Notes: generated by a model not told the origin, from the letters alone. A stretch of 64,000 bases of DNA from an uncultured Gemmiger sp. (GCA_944388145.1 CALXHQ010000007.1:61789-125788); one strand, 5' to 3'. Shown: positions 7,925 through 16,761, numbered from the stretch's first letter. A program made the numbers and translations.

Positions 7925-9604
7925 ATGATCACCATTCAGGGCAAAGGTGTATCGGCCGGCGTCGGGGTCGGACCACTGTATTTCTATCACCGCGCAAAAA
8001 CCACCATCAAGCGCTATCACGTGGAGGATGTGGACGCCGAGTGGCACCGCTTTAAGGGGGCGCAGACTGCCGCCATTGAGCAGCTGGGCGAGCTGGCGGA
8101 CAAGGCCCGCGCCGAGGCCGGCGACGAGGCCGCCATGCTGTTTGAAACCCACCAGATGATGGCGGAGGACCTGGACTACGAGGAGGCCATCGAGCAGCAG
8201 ATCAAGGAGGAGAAAAACAACGCCGAGGCTGCCGTGACTGACGTGGCCGCCCAGTTTGCCGAGATGTTCGCCTCGATGGAGGACAGCTACATGCAGGCCC
8301 GCGCCGCCGACGTGAAGGACGTTTCCAACCGCATTTTGGGTATTTTGGCCGGCGTGGCGGCCGGCGGCATTGCCAGCGAGGTGCCGGTGATCCTGGCCGC
8401 CGACGACCTAGCCCCCTCCGAGACGGTGCAGCTGGACAAGAGCAAGATTTTGGGCTTTATCACCGCCGGCGGGTCCGGCTCCAGCCACACCGCCATTCTG
8501 GCTCGCACCATGGGCATTCCCGCCATTGTGGGCGTGGGCAACGCCCTGAAGCCGGAATACGAGGGGCGCCCGGTCATCATTGACGGCGGCACCGGCAATG
8601 TGGTTATTGACCCCGATGACATGACCCGCGACCGCCTGCTGAAAAAGCGGGAGGAGGAACTGCGCCTGCAGCGCCTGCTGGAATCGCTGAAAGGCCAGCC
8701 CAACATCACCAAGGACGGCAAGAGCATCCGCATCTATTGCAACATCGGCAGCCCCGAGGATGTACACGCCGTGCAGGTGAACGACGGCGGCGGCATCGGC
8801 CTGTTCCGCAGCGAGTTCCTCTACCTGAACGGTGAGGACTATCCCACCGAGGAACAGCAGTTTGAGGCTTACAAACAGGTGCTCTCTGACATGGAGGGCA
8901 AGGAAGTCATCATCCGCACCTGCGACATCGGTGCCGACAAGCAGATCGGCTACTTCAACCTGCCCAAGGAGGAAAACCCCGCCATGGGCATGCGCGCTTT
9001 GCGCATCAGCCTGACCCGCCCCGACTTTTTCAAGACCCAGCTGCGTGCGCTGTACCGGGCTTCCGCCTACGGCAAGCTGGGCATCATGTTCCCCATGGTC
9101 ACCAGCGTCTGGGAGGTCCGTGAGGCCAAAAAGATCTGTGAGAACGTCAAAAACGAGCTGAAAGCCGAGGGCATCCCTTACAGCGAGAATGTCCAGATCG
9201 GCATCATGATCGAGACGCCCGCCGCCGCCATCATGTCCGACCGTCTGGCCAAAGAGGTGGACTTCTTCAGCTGCGGCACCAACGACCTGACCCAGTACAC
9301 CCTGGCCTGTGACCGCCAGAACAATGATCTGGGCCGCTTTTACGACCCGCACCATCCGGCAGTGCTGCGCCTGCTGAAACTGGTGGCCGACAACGCCCAC
9401 AAAAACGGCATCTGGGTGGGCATCTGCGGTGAGCTGGGCGCCGACCTGACCCTGACCGAGACTTTCCTGGCCATCGGCATCGACGAGCTGTCGGTCAGCC
9501 CCCGCGCGGTGCTGCCGCTGCGCAACGCCGTGCGCATGACCGACACCCGCGAGTCCAGCCCCCGCATTTTGGAGGCGCTGGGCAGCGAGTATCATCACAC
9601 CTGA
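7925..9604 (+). CDS. ptsI: PTS enzyme I (phosphoenolpyruvate-protein phosphotransferase)
   Basis: 559 residues, slightly shorter than the usual 570. The N-terminal HPr-binding helical domain leads to GGSGSSHTAILART with active His188. The C-terminal PEP-binding barrel carries GIGLFRSEFLY, GADKQIGYF, GIMIETPAAA, FSCGTNDLTQY and GICGELG. It transfers phosphate from PEP to HPr in the cytoplasm and serves the trehalose PTS encoded at 17975-19381. ATG 7925 was chosen because aaggagag lies eight bases upstream; the open frame reaches back to 7745 without a ribosome site. Confidence 0.95.
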   Translation: MITIQGKGVSAGVGVGPLYFYHRAKTTIKRYHVEDVDAEWHRFKGAQTAAIEQLGELADKARAEAGDEAAMLFETHQMMAEDLDYEEAIEQQIKEEKNNAEAAVTDVAAQFAEMFASMEDSYMQARAADVKDVSNRILGILAGVAAGGIASEVPVILAADDLAPSETVQLDKSKILGFITAGGSGSSHTAILARTMGIPAIVGVGNALKPEYEGRPVIIDGGTGNVVIDPDDMTRDRLLKKREEELRLQRLLESLKGQPNITKDGKSIRIYCNIGSPEDVHAVQVNDGGGIGLFRSEFLYLNGEDYPTEEQQFEAYKQVLSDMEGKEVIIRTCDIGADKQIGYFNLPKEENPAMGMRALRISLTRPDFFKTQLRALYRASAYGKLGIMFPMVTSVWEVREAKKICENVKNELKAEGIPYSENVQIGIMIETPAAAIMSDRLAKEVDFFSCGTNDLTQYTLACDRQNNDLGRFYDPHHPAVLRLLKLVADNAHKNGIWVGICGELGADLTLTETFLAIGIDELSVSPRAVLPLRNAVRMTDTRESSPRILEALGSEYHHT

Positions 9605-9633
9605 ACCACCCAGCCTGACTGCTGTATACAAAA

Positions 9634-9673
9634 GCCCGGACGCTGACCCCTGTGGTCAGCGTCCGGGCCTTTT
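9634..9673 (+). terminator. Terminator after ptsI
   Basis: Perfect 15-pair stem 9634-9648 / 9654-9668 with a five-base loop and CTTTTT. It may also stop the converging exonuclease gene. Confidence 0.85.
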
Positions 9674-9691
9674 TGAATGGATTGCAGGCGG

Positions 9692-10447
9692 TTACAGGTC
9701 AATCTCCAGCAGCACCGGGCAGTGGTCGGAGCCGTAGATGTCCGGCAGGATGGATGCCTCCCGGATGCGGCCGGTCACCCGGTTGGACACGATGAAATAG
9801 TCGATACGCCATCCCGCGTTGCGCTCCCGCGCCTTGAAGCGCATGCTCCACCAGCTATATGCGCCGGTGGTGTCCGGGTGCAGGTAACGGAAAGTGTCGG
9901 TAAAACCGGCAGCCAGCAGCTCAGTCATTTTGCCCCGCTCCTGGTCGGAGAAGCCCGCCGCCCCCCGGTTGGGGCCGGGGTTTTTCAGGTCGATCTCGTT
10001 GTGGGCCACGTTCATGTCGCCGCACAGCACCACCGGCTTTTGGGCATCCAGCCCCAGCAGATAGGCGCGCAGGTCATCCTCCCACCGCATGCGGTAATCG
10101 ATGCGGGCCAGACCCTCCTGGGCGTTGGGCACATAGACGTTGACCAGGTAAAAGCCGGGGTATTCCAGCGTGATGGCGCGGCCCTCGTGGCTGTGCTCCT
10201 CCACGCCGATGCCGTAATGGACCGACAGCGGCTGCTGTTTGGTCCAGACCGCCGTGCCGGAGTAGCCCTTTCTCTCGGCGGAATAGATGTACTCGGTGTA
10301 GCCTTCGGGGGCGAAATCCGCCTGGCCGGGCTGCATTTTGGTTTCCTGGATGCAGAAGGCATCGGCATCCAAGCTGGCAAATGCCTCGGCAAAGCCCTTT
10401 TTCAGGCAGGCGCGCAGGCCGTTCACATTCCAGCTGATCAGTTTCAT
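9692..10447 (-). CDS. Exodeoxyribonuclease III family (AP endonuclease)
   Basis: 251 residues. MKLISWNVNGLRACLKKGF has the metal/phosphate Asn7, FCIQETKMQ the catalytic Glu, CGDMNVAHNEID the Asp/Asn pair, and YGSDHCPV the terminal Asp-His. This is the ExoIII/ExoA arrangement for base excision repair, cutting 5' to abasic sites. ATG 10447 has aaggaggttt upstream. It lies downstream of a MATE gene in the same direction, with a 243-base gap that I treat as separate. Confidence 0.92.
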   Translation of the reverse strand: MKLISWNVNGLRACLKKGFAEAFASLDADAFCIQETKMQPGQADFAPEGYTEYIYSAERKGYSGTAVWTKQQPLSVHYGIGVEEHSHEGRAITLEYPGFYLVNVYVPNAQEGLARIDYRMRWEDDLRAYLLGLDAQKPVVLCGDMNVAHNEIDLKNPGPNRGAAGFSDQERGKMTELLAAGFTDTFRYLHPDTTGAYSWWSMRFKARERNAGWRIDYFIVSNRVTGRIREASILPDIYGSDHCPVLLEIDL

Positions 10448-10690
10448 GGGAAACCTCCTTGTGAGAGCGGGATGTCCGGGATGAGAAATTTCAATGATTG
10501 ATGAGAAATGCGGAACTTTGGTGCGGCTGTTCCGCCTGCGATCGAATCCGGGCAGGCGCAGTTCGGGTACCACCCGGAAAGGTGCCCCCTTCACCAAGCG
10601 GACGCTTGCCGCATCGTTTTTCGAGCCTGCGCCCGCGTACGGACCACCGCAATTTCCAAATTCTCATTCCTGATGAAAACAGAAGTGTGA
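10448..10690. other. Intergenic gap with a degenerate repeat
   Basis: No gene seen. It contains repeated bits of the type atgagaaat and a 34-base segment at 10623-10656 that recurs in diverged form at 37115-37147. No clear terminator or promoter was found. Confidence 0.35.
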
Positions 10691-12052
10691 TCACCCGGCG
10701 GCTTTGGCGGGCACGGCGCGGGCCTTCCACCCGCCGCGGGCAAACCGGATGACGAAGCAGAGCACACGGCAGACCCAGTCAATGACCATGGCGATCCAGA
10801 CGCCCACCGCGCCCATCTGCATATTGACGCAAAGAATGTAGGAGAAGCCCAGCCGCCAGACAACCATCGACACCACCGACACCGCCATGGTGAACCGCAC
10901 ATCGTTGGCTGCGCGCAGGGCGTTGGGCAACACAAAGCCCGCCGGCCACAGCAAAATGCCGCAGCCGCAGTGGATGATGACCAACAGCCGCGCCAGCTGG
11001 TCGGTCTCGGGCGAGAGGGTGTACAGCTGCATCAAAAGCGGCAGGCCCAGAATCACCAGTGCATTGGCCGCGCCCTGGACGATGTAGTCCCACAGCATCA
11101 GCTTTTTGGTGTAATAGACCGCCTGGTCCGTGTCACCGGCGCCGATGCAGCGGCCCACCACAGTGATCATGGCTAGACCCATGGCCTGGCCGATGATGCA
11201 GCCCACATTGTCCAGATTGTTGGCCACCGCATTGGCCGAAATGTGCACCGTGCCAAACAGCGAGATCATACTGACCACCAGTACCCGCCCCAGCTGGAAG
11301 AGGCTGTTTTCCAGCGCCGAAGGGATGCCGATGTACAGGATGTTGCGGACCATAACCAGGCGGGGACGAAAGACATTGTCCAGCGTGACGCGGGCCGGGT
11401 TGTCGTGGCGGTTGGTCATGGTCAGGATCAGCACCGCGCCCACCGCACGGGAGACCAGCGTGGGCACCGCCACGCCGGCAACCCCCATCTTCAGCACAAA
11501 GACGCAGAAGGCATTGCCGCAGACGTTGATCAGATTCATCAGCAGACTGACCCGCATGGACACTGCGCTGTTGCCCACCGACCGGAAAATGGCTGCACCC
11601 GCGTTGTACAGCGCCAGAAACGGGTAGGACAGGCCGGTGATGAGGAAGTAGGTCATGGCCGCAGCCATAACGTCGTCCTCGATTTGGCCGAAGAACAACC
11701 GCAGCATCCCCTGGCGGAACACCAGGCAGAAAGCCATGACCGCCAGCCCCAGCACCCCGCTGAGCGCCACCAGCTGGCCGGCACTGCGGCGGGCATCGTC
11801 GGGATGCCTGGCGCCCAGGAACTGGCTGGTAACCACCGCGCCGCCGGTGGCCAGCGCCGCAAAAACGTTGATGATCAGGTTGTTGATCATGTCCACCAGC
11901 GAGACGCCGGAGATGGCGGCCTCGCCCACGCTGGAAACCATGACGGTGTCCGACATGCCCACCAGGGCGGAAAGCGCCTGCTCGATGACCAGCGGCCACA
12001 GCAGGCGCAGCAGCTGGCCGTTGGTAAACTGCTTTTCCAGTTTTGTTTGCAT
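10691..12052 (-). CDS. MATE family efflux transporter
   Basis: 453 residues with about twelve membrane segments in two homologous halves. LLWPLVIEQALSALVGMSDTVMVSSVGEAAISGVSL is spread over the typical MATE opening, LATGGAVVTSQFLGA follows, and QAMGLAMITVVGRCIGAGD is the matching block of the second half. It probably exports drugs or metabolites with Na+ or H+ exchange. ATG 12052 begins the family homology. The ribosome site is weak (agagga about 15 bases off), and a TATACT lies near 12163 on this strand. Confidence 0.88.
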   Translation of the reverse strand: MQTKLEKQFTNGQLLRLLWPLVIEQALSALVGMSDTVMVSSVGEAAISGVSLVDMINNLIINVFAALATGGAVVTSQFLGARHPDDARRSAGQLVALSGVLGLAVMAFCLVFRQGMLRLFFGQIEDDVMAAAMTYFLITGLSYPFLALYNAGAAIFRSVGNSAVSMRVSLLMNLINVCGNAFCVFVLKMGVAGVAVPTLVSRAVGAVLILTMTNRHDNPARVTLDNVFRPRLVMVRNILYIGIPSALENSLFQLGRVLVVSMISLFGTVHISANAVANNLDNVGCIIGQAMGLAMITVVGRCIGAGDTDQAVYYTKKLMLWDYIVQGAANALVILGLPLLMQLYTLSPETDQLARLLVIIHCGCGILLWPAGFVLPNALRAANDVRFTMAVSVVSMVVWRLGFSYILCVNMQMGAVGVWIAMVIDWVCRVLCFVIRFARGGWKARAVPAKAAG

Positions 12053-12221
12053 CTTCTGTTTTTGATTCCTCTTTCCCTTTGGGGCACAGCCCCCACCAAT
12101 CCCGCGCCGGCTCCCGTCAGGGCGGAACCGCTCCCTCAAAAGCGCCGGGGATTTTCAGATACACTTCAGTATATCACCCCGTCGGAACGGCTGCAAGCCG
12201 CCCGGACCGCCCCACCGGCGC

Positions 12222-12258
12222 AAAAAGCCCGGACCGGCGTGGATACGCCGGTCCGGGC
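12222..12258 (-). terminator. Terminator of the sigma-factor operon
   Basis: Perfect 13-pair stem 12227-12239 / 12246-12258 with a six-base loop. On the leftward strand it ends in five Ts. Confidence 0.8.
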
Positions 12259-12282
12259 GGATGGTGCGGAAAAGCAGACGGG

Positions 12283-13158
12283 TCAATCAAGGGAATCGGC
12301 GGTTTCGCCGGTGGCAAACGGGGCCTCTTCATCGAACTGGGCCAGATAGCGGTTCAGTTCGGCTTCGCTGTCAAAGGAGGCCTGGTCATACCAGATGCAG
12401 CTGTCGGTGCTGTCGGCCAGCTGTTCGGCAGTCTGGCCGGTCTCCCACGGGCCGGACACGGTCAGCGTGTAGCTGCGGGAAAAATCGGGATGTGCCTCTT
12501 TGCCGGGCTGGGAGAATTGGTAACCGGTATAGGGCAGGCCCGCCGACTGGGCCGCGTCCAAAACGCTGCGGCAAACCGTGGCGAACTGCTGGCGGTCAGC
12601 ACAATCCCCGTCCAGCGTGACAAAGGCCCAAACCTCGTCGCAGTCGTTCAGCAATTCCGTCAGGTCCGCATCTGCCGGTATCAGCCGACGGAGCTCCAGG
12701 CTGCTTTCCACCGAGCGGATGGCGGTCAGATCCTTCAGTGCGGCGTAGCTCTGCGTGTCCAATTGCTGTCGCAGCCGCTGTTCGGCATAGCTGGTTTCCA
12801 GCACACGGCCCACCAGTGCACAGCCCCCGACCCCCACCAGCAGCAGGAAACAAACCACCATGCCGAGAAAGTCGTACTTGAGCTTCACATCCGGGCGGGC
12901 GGCGTAGACCAGCACCTCGATGCCCAGCGCCACCAGGATGAGCGGCGCAAAGCGCAGCACCCGCCAAAGGTCCAGCGCCGGCAGGAAAAGCGACAGCACC
13001 AGCAGTGCCCCGGCCAGTACCAGCACCACGCCAAAGGTGAAGGTGCCCACCCGGCGCACTTTGCGGGGGCAGGCGCCGGCGGCCTGCGGGGCGGTTTCAG
13101 GCGCGGTGTGCCCGGTCTCCCGGGTATCCGGCGCGGCATGTTGTTTTGGATCGTTCAT
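12283..13158 (-). CDS. Membrane protein, fourth gene of ECF sigma operon
   Basis: 291 residues, not recognised as a named family. The N-terminus is cytoplasmic and Pro/Ala-rich (about 38 residues). Three hydrophobic segments follow (FTFGVVLVLAGALLVLSLF, FAPLILVALGIEVLVYAA, FLGMVVCFLLLVGVGG), then about 170 hydrophilic residues that would lie outside the membrane. The first two helices resemble the LiaI/PspC-neighbour type of small envelope-stress proteins. ATG 13158 follows gggaggtaccccc. It is 17 bases after the preceding membrane gene and ends at a strong terminator, so it is probably a target or modulator within the sigma operon. Confidence 0.7.
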   Translation of the reverse strand: MNDPKQHAAPDTRETGHTAPETAPQAAGACPRKVRRVGTFTFGVVLVLAGALLVLSLFLPALDLWRVLRFAPLILVALGIEVLVYAARPDVKLKYDFLGMVVCFLLLVGVGGCALVGRVLETSYAEQRLRQQLDTQSYAALKDLTAIRSVESSLELRRLIPADADLTELLNDCDEVWAFVTLDGDCADRQQFATVCRSVLDAAQSAGLPYTGYQFSQPGKEAHPDFSRSYTLTVSGPWETGQTAEQLADSTDSCIWYDQASFDSEAELNRYLAQFDEEAPFATGETADSLD

Positions 13159-13175
13159 GGGGGTACCTCCCAGTC

Positions 13176-13895
13176 TCAGCCGGCAAAGTGGCCGGCATCG
13201 GTGTCATCTGTCAGGGGAGAATCGGATGCGGAGGATTCCGCATCCGAACGAGGGTCCCCCTCGTTCGCGGCGGGGCGGCGCACCCCCACCCGGGGCCACT
13301 GGGGCGCGGCAGAGCCGGCGGCGTCATCCTGGCCGGGCTGAAAGTCCGGGGAGCCGGCGGCGTCATCCTGGCCGGGCTGAAAGTCCGGGGAGCCGCCGGT
13401 GAAGGGTGGGATTCTGTCCGAGCCGCTGCCGCCGTGCCGCCCGAACAACAGCCAGCAGCCGGCGGCAATCAGCAGGCCCGCCACCACCAGGGTGGGCACA
13501 ATATCGGCCGCGTACCAGCCCAAAACATAGATGATAACAGGCTCCACAAGCGAGCTGTACAGCGCCCAGACGCCCAGGGCGATCAGCGCCCAGCCCAGCA
13601 GCCGGCGGCCGGTGGGCAGCATCCCCCGCAGGGATTCCAAGCCGTCCAGCAGCAACAGCGAATCCTCCCGTGGGGTGCCTTGGGTCATGCGCCGGATCAG
13701 GTCGTAGGTGTCAAAAAAGCTGTACATCCAGACAATCGGGCAGATCAGCACCAGCGGGCCGATGATGGCACTGAGCCCAAACCCCAGGCAAAACAGTGCC
13801 AGAAGCGACAGTCCCCGCTGCATATAGCCGTAATACATCTGGCCGGCGCCGGGGATACAGGCAAACAAAAAGGTCAAAAATCCGTTCTTCTTCAT
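13176..13895 (-). CDS. TM2-like membrane protein, third gene of ECF sigma operon
   Basis: 239 residues. MKKNGFLTFLFACIPGAGQMYYGYMQRG resembles the TM2-domain opening (PGxGQxYxG). Two helices follow, then two more (LLGWALIALGVWALYSSL, YAADIVPTLVVAGLLIAAG). The C-terminal tail is acidic and carries a 13-residue tandem duplication (GSPDFQPGQDDAA twice) from a 39-base DNA repeat. Start 13895 has gggggag upstream. It lies five bases after the anti-sigma gene stop, in one transcript with sigma and anti-sigma. Function unknown. Confidence 0.72.
   Translation of the reverse strand: MKKNGFLTFLFACIPGAGQMYYGYMQRGLSLLALFCLGFGLSAIIGPLVLICPIVWMYSFFDTYDLIRRMTQGTPREDSLLLLDGLESLRGMLPTGRRLLGWALIALGVWALYSSLVEPVIIYVLGWYAADIVPTLVVAGLLIAAGCWLLFGRHGGSGSDRIPPFTGGSPDFQPGQDDAAGSPDFQPGQDDAAGSAAPQWPRVGVRRPAANEGDPRSDAESSASDSPLTDDTDAGHFAG
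13313..13396. repeat. 39-base tandem repeat inside a coding sequence
   Basis: Two identical 39-base units (13313-13351 and 13352-13390) and the start of a third. In frame, they duplicate 13 residues in the acidic tail of the membrane protein at 13176-13895. Confidence 0.9.
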
Positions 13896-13900
13896 AATGG

Positions 13901-14467
13901 TTACTCCCCCCTGGCGGGCTGCGTACCGCCGGTTTGCTGGCTGCCGGGTTCCTCCGGCTGCAATCTCAACTGGGCAAAGCCGCTTTGTACCGTGTCCTGC
14001 ACATCGTCCAGCAGGCCCTCGGCGGCCTGACCGATCCTGCCAAACAGTTCCTGCAAGCTTTGGCTGACGCTGAACGCCGGCTGCTGGGGCAGGTCCCGGT
14101 GTGCCGCGCGGGCAGTACCGGTGGTTGGCCCGAAAACCCCAAAGCTCCACAGCACAAGGGTCAGCAGAATAGCCGCCACAATGGATACATACTTGTTGGT
14201 GAACAGGCGGATGGAACGCATCCGCAGCAGGTCCTGCACCTGCGGTACCAGGTTGCGGGCCGGGGTCAGCAGCGCCTGGGGCACTGCCTCCAGCCAGTCG
14301 GTGTAGCGTTTGAGGCAGGCATTGCAGAAGCTGAGATGCTCGGCGGCCTCCAAGCTGCCCAGCTCATCCAGGCGGCCGGTTTCCATGGCGTCCAGGCCGG
14401 ACCCGGTCAGATGCCCGCTGCTGTCAAACAGATTGTCGTTGTCAAATGGAACCAGGGAATTTTGCAT
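13901..14467 (-). CDS. Anti-sigma factor with zinc-finger-like N-terminus
   Basis: 188 residues. EHLSFCNACLKRYTDWL (about residues 43-59) fits the His-x3-Cys-x2-Cys zinc anti-sigma motif. One transmembrane helix lies at about residues 93-113 (YVSIVAAILLTLVLWSFGVFG), and a Gln-rich extracytoplasmic tail follows. The start codon directly abuts the stop of the sigma factor gene upstream, the classic sigma/anti-sigma pair. It would hold the sigma factor at the membrane until a surface signal is received. The signal is unknown. Confidence 0.82.
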   Translation of the reverse strand: MQNSLVPFDNDNLFDSSGHLTGSGLDAMETGRLDELGSLEAAEHLSFCNACLKRYTDWLEAVPQALLTPARNLVPQVQDLLRMRSIRLFTNKYVSIVAAILLTLVLWSFGVFGPTTGTARAAHRDLPQQPAFSVSQSLQELFGRIGQAAEGLLDDVQDTVQSGFAQLRLQPEEPGSQQTGGTQPARGE

Positions 14468-14989
14468 TTACACCTGCCTCCTTTCCTGAATTTGTTGCCG
14501 AAGGATCACTTTGGCCCGGAATACCTGGTTCTGCACCGTTTTTTCCGGCCGGCCCAACAGCTGGGCGATCAGCGCCACCGTCTTGTGCTCCAGCAGGTAC
14601 ATGGTGGCCACCCTGCCGTAAGGTTCCCGCAGGTTGCGGATCATGGCCTGCAGGGCCTCGGCCTCGTCCCGGGCGATCATCGCCTCCTCGGGGTTGCGGG
14701 CCTCGGCAGGCGGAATGCCGCGGGGTTCCGGCAGCTGGTCGTCCTGCTGGGCCTGTACCCGGCGTACCCAGGCGCTTTTCAAGTGGTCCTTGCACTTGTT
14801 GCTGGCCACCCGCACCAACCACTGCCGGTAGTAGGCCGGGTCGCACTGATCAATGTGGGCGTACGCTGCCAAAAAGGTATCCTGGGTCAGGTCCTCGGCG
14901 GTGTGGGGGTTGTGTACAAACTGGTAGCACACGGTGTACACCAGCCGCTGATACTGCTGCATCAACTGGGCAAATTCCTCATTTTTCAG
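14468..14989 (-). CDS. ECF-type RNA polymerase sigma factor, probable CTG start
   Basis: About 173 residues from Leu-Lys-Asn-Glu at 14989. Region 2 reads QQYQRLVYTVCYQFVHN and AEDLTQDTFLAAY. Region 4 reads REPYGRVATMYLLEHKTVALIAQLLGRPEKTVQNQVFRAK. No ATG, GTG or TTG lies in frame near the family start; the only one is a TTG at 15139, 150 bases upstream with no ribosome site. A CTG at 14989 sits six bases after GGGGGGA, so a CTG start is the best reading. It heads an operon with its anti-sigma factor and two membrane proteins and probably directs its own transcription. The N-terminus is uncertain. Confidence 0.82.
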   Translation of the reverse strand: MKNEEFAQLMQQYQRLVYTVCYQFVHNPHTAEDLTQDTFLAAYAHIDQCDPAYYRQWLVRVASNKCKDHLKSAWVRRVQAQQDDQLPEPRGIPPAEARNPEEAMIARDEAEALQAMIRNLREPYGRVATMYLLEHKTVALIAQLLGRPEKTVQNQVFRAKVILRQQIQERRQV

Positions 14990-15095
14990 CTGGCATCCCC
15001 CCTGTGGCGTTCTTTGGGGGCGCGCCGCAAAAAGTACCGCAACCGGCAGTGTTCCCCCTGCAAGCCCTGCAATGGGCTCATCTGACCATACTACG

Positions 15096-15136
15096 AACGG
15101 GTGCCGCCATTTTTTGCAGGCTGCACCCGTTTTTTT
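15096..15136. terminator. Hairpin between glycosyltransferase and sigma genes
   Basis: Arms aacgggtgc (15096-15104) and gcacccgtt (15123-15131). The T-run follows on the + strand, where no gene precedes it. On the leftward strand it lies 18 bases after the glycosyltransferase stop but lacks a U-tract. Confidence 0.4.
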
Positions 15137-15148
15137 CAAATTTTTTAG

Positions 15149-16138
15149 TCAGGTAATGTTCAGCGCCCGCTGTACCCGGTAGACAATGTAGCGCAACAGC
15201 CCGGCGATCAGGCTGCACTCCACCCACAGGTAGTTGGGCAGGTTATGCCAGGCAAATTTTGGTTTTTGGAGTTTGGGCAGCGCTGCTTTGGCCTCGGCAT
15301 AGCCCTTGGCGTAGTCATCGCCAAAGCCCCGGTGGCGGAACATGGCCACCTTGAGCAGATAGCCCAGCGCCATGGGGATAAAGTTCACCACCAACATCCC
15401 CACCGGCTGGTTTTTGTAAGGCAGCAGGATGCTGTTGCGGCCGCTCTGAATGCTTTTGAAGGGGTTGTAGCGCACCGCGCCGGTGGTGGCGCCGCAGATG
15501 TGGCGGCAGCGGGCGGTGGGACAGTAGACATTTTTGTAGCCGAAGTTGTTGGCGCGCCAGCTCAGATCCACATCCTCGTAGTAGGCAAAAAACAATTCGT
15601 CAAAAACGCCGATTTTATCCAAAACGGATTTTCGGTAGAGGGCCGCGCCCCCGCAGGCGGAAAAGATGCGGCAGGGTTTTGTGTAGCGGCTGGCCTTCAG
15701 GCCATCCCCCCGCTTGCAGGCAAAGCCCAAAATCGTCACATAGTCGCCGGCATCGTCGGCCAGTTCCGGCTCATAGTAGCGCAGCATCAAACTGGAGACA
15801 GCAAAAATTTTCGGGTCTGCAGCGGCGGTTTTCAGCAGTTCGGCCAGCCAGTCCGGCTCGGCGAAGGCATCATTATTAAACAGCGCCACATATTCGCCTT
15901 TGGCAATGGCAATCCCCTGGTTCACCGCGTGGGAAAACCCGGTGTTGCGGTCGTTCTCAATCAGGGTGTAGCCGGGTCGGCCGCAGTAGCTGCGGGCGAT
16001 GGTCAGGCTTTCGTCGGTGGAGCCGTTGTCAACGACGATCAGCTCAAAGTCCTGCTCGGTTTGGGCCCAGATGGATTCGATGGAATCCTTCAGCCAGCCG
16101 GCGCCATTCAGGTTGGGGATGATAACGCTTGCTTTCAC
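15149..16138 (-). CDS. Family 2 glycosyltransferase
   Basis: 329 residues. MKASVIIPNLNGAGWLKDSI and VDNGSTDES form the GT-A nucleotide-binding start. ALFNNDAFAEPDWL holds the metal-binding acidic motif. GGAALYRKSVLDKIGVFDELFFAYYEDVDLSWR, seen in two parts, is the acceptor/catalytic Glu-Asp block of rhamnosyl-type GT2 enzymes. A hydrophobic C-terminal segment suggests membrane association. The gene starts 15 bases after an Lrp-type regulator gene and is likely cotranscribed. It probably builds a surface glycan; the sugar is unknown. Confidence 0.88.
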   Translation of the reverse strand: MKASVIIPNLNGAGWLKDSIESIWAQTEQDFELIVVDNGSTDESLTIARSYCGRPGYTLIENDRNTGFSHAVNQGIAIAKGEYVALFNNDAFAEPDWLAELLKTAAADPKIFAVSSLMLRYYEPELADDAGDYVTILGFACKRGDGLKASRYTKPCRIFSACGGAALYRKSVLDKIGVFDELFFAYYEDVDLSWRANNFGYKNVYCPTARCRHICGATTGAVRYNPFKSIQSGRNSILLPYKNQPVGMLVVNFIPMALGYLLKVAMFRHRGFGDDYAKGYAEAKAALPKLQKPKFAWHNLPNYLWVECSLIAGLLRYIVYRVQRALNIT

Positions 16139-16153
16139 GGATGCACCTCGTTT

Positions 16154-16582
16154 TCAAAAAGACAGCGGCCGGTCCACCGGCGTGTTCAGGATAATTTGGG
16201 TGTTGGTGGAGCCCAGCTTTTGTACCCGGGTCAGCAGATGCTCCAGGTCATCGATGTTTTCACAGCTGACCTTGGCGATAAAGTTATAGCTGCCGGTCAC
16301 CTTCCAGCATTGCAGCACCCGGGGGTCCCGTTCGGCCAGGGCGAGAAAGCCGTCGCGGCTGTCGGCGTTCACCGAGACCGAGACCAGCGCCTGGACCCGG
16401 GCTTCCTCACCGGGCTGATGGAGGATGACGGTGTACCCGCCGATGACTCCCTCGGTCTCCAGGCGGCGGATGCGGCTGGAAACCGCCGGGCTGGTCAGAT
16501 TGACCTGTTCGGCAATCTCCTTCACCGGCATCCGGGCATTTTTTGTAAGCAGATGGACAATTTTTCGGTCCAAATCATCCAT
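16154..16582 (-). CDS. Lrp/AsnC family transcriptional regulator
   Basis: 142 residues. MDDLDRKIVHLLTKNARMPVKEIAEQ then SPAVSSRIRRLETEGVIGGYTV form the winged helix-turn-helix, and the rest is the RAM ligand-binding domain (ALVSVSVNAD, VTGSYNFIAKVSC). These regulators sense amino acids and often control their own gene. ATG 16582 is 11 bases after GGAGG. A TTG three codons earlier would be too close to it. A promoter lies about 140 bases upstream. Confidence 0.9.
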   Translation of the reverse strand: MDDLDRKIVHLLTKNARMPVKEIAEQVNLTSPAVSSRIRRLETEGVIGGYTVILHQPGEEARVQALVSVSVNADSRDGFLALAERDPRVLQCWKVTGSYNFIAKVSCENIDDLEHLLTRVQKLGSTNTQIILNTPVDRPLSF

Positions 16583-16723
16583 ATTCGACAATTCCTCCCC
16601 TATTTTTGTTCAATGCAGACAAAAAAAATAAAATTAAGAAAAGCATCCTTGGCTGAATTGCTAAAGACGATATTTCAAAGATTTGAGGCATCAAACTAAA
16701 TTTATTTAAGTGTTTCTCTGTCC

Positions 16724-16752
16724 ATTATAATGAAACCAAAACAAAAAAGCAA
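16724..16752 (-). promoter_or_regulatory. Promoter of the Lrp-type gene
   Basis: Leftward TTGCTT (16747-16752), 17 bases, TATAAT (16724-16729). The AT-rich 5' leader of about 135 bases is long enough to hold autoregulatory sites. Confidence 0.65.
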
Positions 16753-16761
16753 GCAGCGGAT

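Noticed and set aside
13313-13396. Tandem 39-base repeats considered as a CRISPR start
   Set aside because: Units are directly adjacent with no spacers and lie in frame inside a gene.
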